A stretch of DNA of 10,624 bases from an uncultured Bacteroidota bacterium (lineage in GTDB: Bacteria; Bacteroidota; Bacteroidia; Chitinophagales; Chitinophagaceae), in assembly GCA_946479615.1 (NCBI GenBank), contig CAMLGR010000155.1:1-10624 (forward strand), given 5' to 3'. Under the pieces are notes generated by a model that saw only the letters and a list, made by a program, of their open reading frames with translations, did not search any database and was not told the origin of the DNA. A program made the position numbers and the translations under genes. Positions 6,552 to 10,624 of this stretch are shown piece by piece; the first letter of the stretch is position 1, and each line of letters begins with the position of its first letter.

Positions 6552-6575
6552 ATGATTAAAATAATACCCCGTTGA
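6552..6575 (+). other. Mini-ORF overlapping the patatin start (possible leader or frameshift remnant)
   Basis: ATG at 6552 opens a seven-codon frame (MIKIIPR) that ends at TGA 6573-6575, overlapping the TTG at 6572-6574. It could couple translation to the next gene. It could also be the true N-terminus of that gene if a one-base indel occurred in the run of four C at 6567-6570. Confidence 0.35.
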
Positions 6576-8809
6576 GAACAAGCGTACTGCTGATACTATT
6601 CCTGCTCCCTGCTTTCAGTTACAGCCAATCATTACCGGGAAGGCCGAAGATAGGTGTCACCTTAAGTGGTGGTGGCGCAAAAGGGCTTGCTCATATCGGC
6701 ATCCTGAAAGCAATCGATTCAGCCGGGCTGAAAGTAGATTATATCACCGGCACCAGTATGGGCAGTATTATTGGCGGACTATATGCTGTCGGTTACTCGG
6801 CAGATACCCTGGAAAAGATTGCACGTGGGATCGATTGGGATGGATTGCTGCGCGACCAGGCCAACCTTCCTACTCTTTTCATGGAAGAAAAAGATGAGGC
6901 ATCGAAGTATATCGTCGAACTGCCCTGGGTGAATCATAAATTCCACCTGGCGACAGGTCTGCTCGAAGGACAGGAATTGTGGCTAAAGTTTTCCGAACTG
7001 TTTTTTCCTGTATATAATGTAAAAGATTTTTCGAAATTCAGTATTCCTTTCCGTTGTATCAGTACGGATGTAGGTACCGGCGAAGCTGTTGTTTTATCCA
7101 ATGGCGAGATTTCCGGTGCTGTCCGTTCGAGCATGGCGATCCCTTCTGTATTTACAGCCATGGATTACCAGGGACACCGGTTAGTGGATGGCGGACTGGT
7201 CAGAAATTTTCCTGTGCGCGATGTGAAAGAAATGGGTGCGGATATTGTCATTGGCAGCAATGTTACTTCCGGTCTCCTGCCTTCCGATAAAGTGAGAAAT
7301 GTGTTCCAGATATTATTACAGATCGCATTTTTCCGGGAGAGCGAGGATAATAAAAAAGAAGTGCCGCTTTGTGATATTTATGTTCCTTTCAAACTACAGG
7401 ATTATAATATGGGCAGCTTTGCCGATGCCGGTGAATTGCTGGATAAAGGCATTGAAGAAGGAAGAAAATTATACCCGCATTTAAAACAGTTGGCTGATTC
7501 ACTGGATGCGATCTACGGCAAACCACCACCAACGCCCAAAAGATTACCGGATGTAAATACAATTAAAATCTCTTCGATCAAGGTAAACGGCCTGGAAAAA
7601 ACCAGTTATGATTTCTTTGTTCATACAATGGATTTTTCGGTGAACCGCACCTATACCGCGAAAGAACTCGGAGCCAAGGTAAGACGCGCTTATGGCACAC
7701 GTTACTATGAACGTATCCTGTATACTCTTGATTTCAAAGAAGACAGCACCTGCGGTATTGTCTTCGATGTGATTGAAAATCCACTCACCTTTGCAAAAGC
7801 CAGCCTGCATTATTCAAAATTCAGTGGTATTGGCGTGATCGGAAATTTCACCACGCGTAATTTTTTTACTCCCAATTCACGCAGTCTTATTACTATGAAT
7901 GTGGGAGAAAGTTTCCGGGTGAAAGGAGAACATTTGCAATATATCGGGCGGTTAAAGAATTTTGCATTGACATTAAAAACACAATTCGACCGGTTCGATT
8001 TTACTACCTATGATGAAAATTTCAGGAAGACAGGTCTGTACAAACAGAATTATTGGGAGTTTTCAGAACGGTTTCATTATTCTGCCAGCCGCAACCTGAT
8101 ACTGGGGATCGGTCACCGGTTTGAATGGTTGCATTATAATCCCACCATCGCGCCCGATCTTGCCTTCAAAGGAAGAAATGAGTTCTCTTCTTTCTTTACC
8201 TATATTCAGCACAATACGCTTAACCGGACTATTTATCCCGAACGTGGTGTAAAGATCGAAGCAGAAGGCGGACGCACTACGCGCCAGGATGCAAAGGTCA
8301 ATTTCCTGGTAAATGGTCATATTCCCAACGACCCGGATTCTATTACCGTATCCAATCATCCTTTTTTTTATACCAATCTTTCAGCGGAGGGATATTTACC
8401 GATCAGTAAAAAAACAACCGCGTTTTTAGTCACACAGGGTGCTGTTAATTTTGATTACTCCCGTAATGTAATGAATGAATATATCGTAGGTGGAATGGTC
8501 AAACTGTTTCGCCACCAGATACTCTTTGCCGGTTTACAGGAAGGTTCGGTGTATAGCCCGGCTGTTGCCATGGTACAAGGAGGATTGCGGACGAGGATTT
8601 TTCATAATGGTTATGTTTCCGGCCGCGCAAATGTGCTCTTCAATAACTTTATCAGTAAAAGCGAATTTTTCAAGGGGAAAGATTTCTACTCCGGGTATGC
8701 ACTTGGCTTCTCTTACAACTTCGCGCTTGGCCCACTTGACATAAATGTGATGTATTGCGACCAGACAAAGAAAGTGCAGACGTTTATTAATTTGGGAATT
8801 CCGTTTTAG
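6572..8809 (+). CDS. Outer-membrane patatin-like phospholipase with POTRA and C-terminal beta-barrel
   Basis: The product has 745 residues if TTG at 6572 is the start. A signal peptide covers residues 1-19 (VLLILFLLPAFSYSQ). The patatin domain (about 25-310) has the oxyanion loop GGGAKG (33-38), nucleophile elbow GTSMG with Ser62, and the DGG motif with Asp206, so the Ser/Asp dyad is intact and lipid acyl hydrolysis is expected. Residues 330-405 resemble a POTRA domain (ISSIKVNGL onward). From about 408 to the end is an Omp85/surface-antigen-type barrel, rich in alternating aromatic strands and ending in phenylalanine (NLGIPF), the usual outer-membrane beta-signal. The layout matches the type Vd/PlpD-like patatins common in Bacteroidota; whether the lipase domain is released is unknown. 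No ATG exists in frame between the stop at 6557 and the signal peptide. The gene converges with formimidoylglutamase, with a repeat between them. Confidence 0.92.
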   Translation: MRTSVLLILFLLPAFSYSQSLPGRPKIGVTLSGGGAKGLAHIGILKAIDSAGLKVDYITGTSMGSIIGGLYAVGYSADTLEKIARGIDWDGLLRDQANLPTLFMEEKDEASKYIVELPWVNHKFHLATGLLEGQELWLKFSELFFPVYNVKDFSKFSIPFRCISTDVGTGEAVVLSNGEISGAVRSSMAIPSVFTAMDYQGHRLVDGGLVRNFPVRDVKEMGADIVIGSNVTSGLLPSDKVRNVFQILLQIAFFRESEDNKKEVPLCDIYVPFKLQDYNMGSFADAGELLDKGIEEGRKLYPHLKQLADSLDAIYGKPPPTPKRLPDVNTIKISSIKVNGLEKTSYDFFVHTMDFSVNRTYTAKELGAKVRRAYGTRYYERILYTLDFKEDSTCGIVFDVIENPLTFAKASLHYSKFSGIGVIGNFTTRNFFTPNSRSLITMNVGESFRVKGEHLQYIGRLKNFALTLKTQFDRFDFTTYDENFRKTGLYKQNYWEFSERFHYSASRNLILGIGHRFEWLHYNPTIAPDLAFKGRNEFSSFFTYIQHNTLNRTIYPERGVKIEAEGGRTTRQDAKVNFLVNGHIPNDPDSITVSNHPFFYTNLSAEGYLPISKKTTAFLVTQGAVNFDYSRNVMNEYIVGGMVKLFRHQILFAGLQEGSVYSPAVAMVQGGLRTRIFHNGYVSGRANVLFNNFISKSEFFKGKDFYSGYALGFSYNFALGPLDINVMYCDQTKKVQTFINLGIPF

Positions 8810-8815
8810 GATGTC

Positions 8816-8927
8816 TGTCTGAACCGTGATTTATGGGATCTATAGGATATTCCGGGTAAATTCATTCATACTATTTTTATCTTATTTCCTCAAAATCTTA
8901 TTAATCCCATAAATCCTGGTTCAGACA
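8816..8927. repeat. Large inverted repeat, TGTCTGAACC family, copy 2, between convergent genes
   Basis: Bases 8816-8839 and the reverse complement of 8904-8927 agree at 22 of 24 positions (TGTCTGAACC, then GT or AG, then GATTTATGGGAT), with looser pairing further in. The end sequence is the same as in the element at 4186-4370. A four-base TGTC duplication sits at its left edge. It starts six bases after the patatin stop and ends six bases before the formimidoylglutamase stop, so transcripts from either side would fold it. It may act as a bidirectional terminator. Confidence 0.8.
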
Positions 8928-8933
8928 TCATAG

Positions 8934-9983
8934 TCAGACCATATTCCCTTTCACAAAATCGCTGACGAGATAGCTGATCAGTTTTCCTGTAGTTGCATCT
9001 GTTCTTCCATCGGTTAGCCGGGTGGCCCCTTCACAAATATGGAGATAAGCCGCTTTGGTATCCATGGCAGCGAAAGAAATAAACTGCCGGGCCTGGATAG
9101 CCGAAATGCCTACGGGAGATACAGCGCTGCTTAATGTATTTTGAATGACGTCGAGATCAAGTTCAATACCCGTTACTGTTTCTTCAGTAAAGCCCGTTGC
9201 ATGTGCCACGGCCTGCATAAATGTTCTTTTCTCATGCACAAAAATGTCTTCGAAGGTGATGCAATCGATAAACGGGTTATTCACCATGTCCATCCAGACA
9301 TTCTGTGGCAGGTAGTTTTCCTGTACACCGATCACACAATACTTTTGTAAGTACCCATCTTCTTCTGCATAGCGGAATGCATTGCCACTGTGTCTTCCTT
9401 CGAGCGGACGATAATCCGAATGAGCATCGAGGTTGATGCAATTGATCTGCGCCAATGGTATTACATCCGCTTTGTGCCATCCTTTGGCAGCTCCTTTGAT
9501 CAATGGATAAGCATTATTGTGACCACCGCCGATTACAATCGGTATCTTTTTAGCCTGGGTGATGATCTTTACCAGTTGCTCTACTTCTTCATCGATGGTA
9601 TGAACGGCATGCCGATAGGCTTCGATCTTTTCCTCCTCTCCTTTTGCGGTGGTATCGATCAGGTATTGTATATCCCCGAAATCGAAATATCCCAACAGTA
9701 ATATTTCCTTTCCATCTAAAAAATCATTGCTTTGAATATTTAAGAATGCCTGGAGAAAAGGTATCCACACCGTATCGGCTCCGCCCCTACCAAAATTCGC
9801 TTTACAGCCTATATCTTCCGGTATCCCTATCAACACATATTTTGCAGCGGATTGCTGAATGGAGGCAGCCAGTGCAGCAGTATCCGCGATCACCTGTAAT
9901 TGTTCCCCCAGCTTGGTCTCGAATTTTCGCAACCTTGTCAGGGAAAGTATTTCCTGTTTCGTATAACATTTTAAATGCTGCAT
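8934..9983 (-). CDS. hutG: Formimidoylglutamase, arginase/ureohydrolase family
   Basis: The product has 349 residues, a normal length. It belongs to the ureohydrolase fold. The binuclear Mn site is complete: GGGH (152-155, H155), DAHSD (D186, H188, D190) and ELDLDV (D276, D278). The N-terminal part (FETKLGE, then IPEDIGCKANFGRGGAD) and the HICEGA block (315-320) match the Bacteroidota proteins annotated as formimidoylglutamase. Those proteins hydrolyse N-formimidoyl-L-glutamate to glutamate and formamide in histidine breakdown. No other hut genes are in the window, so the symbol rests on family resemblance, and another ureohydrolase substrate (agmatine, guanidino acids) cannot be excluded. 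ATG at 9983 starts the protein. The 152-nt upstream region contains a small hairpin (10011-10026), and TAGCTTTA on the minus strand is a possible degenerate -7 box. Confidence 0.85.
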   Translation of the reverse strand: MQHLKCYTKQEILSLTRLRKFETKLGEQLQVIADTAALAASIQQSAAKYVLIGIPEDIGCKANFGRGGADTVWIPFLQAFLNIQSNDFLDGKEILLLGYFDFGDIQYLIDTTAKGEEEKIEAYRHAVHTIDEEVEQLVKIITQAKKIPIVIGGGHNNAYPLIKGAAKGWHKADVIPLAQINCINLDAHSDYRPLEGRHSGNAFRYAEEDGYLQKYCVIGVQENYLPQNVWMDMVNNPFIDCITFEDIFVHEKRTFMQAVAHATGFTEETVTGIELDLDVIQNTLSSAVSPVGISAIQARQFISFAAMDTKAAYLHICEGATRLTDGRTDATTGKLISYLVSDFVKGNMV

Positions 9984-10135
9984 ACTCTTTTTGTTTTATA
10001 AGGGAATAAGGGAGAAAAATTTCTCCATCAATATCCCTGCTTCTAAAGCTATCGTTTGGCTTTCAATTTCTTTTACTTTGGCAATAATACCTGTGTCACC
10101 TGTGTTTTATCGTCATAACTGGCGGTATGAGAGTA

Positions 10136-10624
10136 TTATAACAAATCTGAACGTTCAGAGAACTGGCCGGCATCGACTACTTCTTCGGGTTTCTTTTTGT
10201 AAAAAACCATGGCCAGGGCCATAATGATACTGGTAGTAACAATGATGAAAAATAATATTCCATCGTCGAAGGCGGCTAACCTGAAACTTTCCGGTATTTT
10301 ATAGAATAAAACGATGGTAACAAGACCACGCGGAATAAAGAAAGATTCAGGAAAAAGATTGGTACGGACGAAAAAGCGCAGGTACAGCACTCTTACAAGA
10401 AATAAGGCCACTATGATCAGGCTGCCTACCAGCAGTACTTCATCCTGGGAAAGAAAGGCAAGCGAGATAGAGAACCCGAAGATCAGGAAGAAAAAAGTCC
10501 GGATAAGAAAAGAAGTTTCTGCCGTGACCGAATGCAGCAGTTTGCGCAGTTCCTCTACCTGGGAATGAGGGAAATAATGCATCAGGCGCGGTAATTTTAT
10601 TTTTTCCCAGTTATTGATCATCAA
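10136..10624 (-). CDS. Cation:proton antiporter, C-terminal part (truncated by window edge)
   Basis: The frame is open to the right edge, giving 162 residues before the TAA at 10136-10138; the true start lies outside. The visible part has about four membrane segments: 39-57 (TFFFLIFGFSISLAFL), 62-80, 95-110 and 122-142. The third contains RGLVTIVLF, the arginine-bearing helix typical of NhaP/CPA-type Na+/H+ antiporters. The preceding FPHSQVEELRKLLHSVTAET stretch is also characteristic of Bacteroidota members. A short basic and acidic tail (KKKPEEVVDAGQ) ends in the cytoplasm. The protein would exchange Na+ or K+ for protons across the inner membrane. The ion specificity and the total number of helices cannot be told from this fragment. 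It lies upstream of formimidoylglutamase on the same strand, with a 152-nt gap, so co-transcription is possible but not implied. Confidence 0.75.
   Translation of the reverse strand: MMINNWEKIKLPRLMHYFPHSQVEELRKLLHSVTAETSFLIRTFFFLIFGFSISLAFLSQDEVLLVGSLIIVALFLVRVLYLRFFVRTNLFPESFFIPRGLVTIVLFYKIPESFRLAAFDDGILFFIIVTTSIIMALAMVFYKKKPEEVVDAGQFSERSDLL

Larger units (their letters stand above)
6150..6571. other. 422-nt gap without a credible gene; mainly tandem hairpin repeats
   Basis: No reading frame here looks like a protein; the open frames are shadows across repeats. From left to right it holds a small G+C hairpin just after the TPR gene (6173-6206), the two-copy repeat at 6231-6454, an A-rich tract (6496-6504), and TTTGTACTTTG at 6507-6517, which resembles but does not fully match a Bacteroidota -7 box and could drive the patatin gene. 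A seven-residue mini-ORF (6552-6575) overlaps the downstream start. Confidence 0.7.

Noticed and set aside
10011..10026. Short hairpin GGAGAAA/TTTCTCC upstream of formimidoylglutamase as an operator
   Set aside because: It has a seven-base stem with a two-base loop, too tight and too simple to call a regulatory site without comparison to relatives.
10314..10568. Plus-strand 84-residue basic open frame
   Set aside because: It is antisense to the antiporter, whose membrane helices and RGLVTIVLF motif identify the real frame.

Overview
The window looks like chromosomal DNA of a Bacteroidota member, most likely Chitinophagaceae or a close relative. This is inferred from the protein families (M28 peptidase with PA insert, DUF3347 protein, patatin fused to an Omp85-type barrel, Bacteroidota-type formimidoylglutamase), a TAnnTTTG-type -7 box, the lack of Shine-Dalgarno sequences and moderate G+C. 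No rRNA, tRNA, CRISPR array or transposase was seen.

Layout from left to right. Positions 1-1648 hold two minus-strand genes for exported or membrane-anchored proteins: the N-terminal part of an M28 metallopeptidase, cut by the window edge, and a complete DUF3347 lipoprotein-like or membrane-anchored protein. A 30-bp perfect hairpin terminator separates them. Positions 1714-2194 hold a small element: an S23 / 23S-rRNA-intervening-sequence-type four-helix-bundle gene framed by inverted arms, each made of four degenerate heptamers. Its right arm ends on the base before the start codon of the next gene, an ABC-F ATPase (2195-4183). A 185-nt inverted-repeat element with a terminator hairpin nested in it follows (4186-4370). 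Next are a periplasmic TPR protein with a histidine-rich conserved core (4407-6149), a gene-free gap of 422 nt holding two tandem hairpin repeats (6231-6454), and an outer-membrane patatin-POTRA-barrel protein (6572-8809) that has only a TTG start. A second copy of the 4186-4370 repeat family fills the convergent gap at 8816-8927. Formimidoylglutamase (8934-9983, minus) and the C-terminal part of a cation:proton antiporter (10136-10624, minus) close the window.

The genes do not form one pathway; they are mostly separately transcribed housekeeping and envelope genes. The unusual content is intergenic. Four of the gaps carry large inverted repeats, and three of these four repeats are built from a GGAT-type word recurring about every 9-10 nt. 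The S23 element is built from a 7-nt word instead. The repeats sit within a few bases of stop or start codons. This intergenic repeat layer, and the S23 gene inside one of its members, is the best candidate for an under-described system here.
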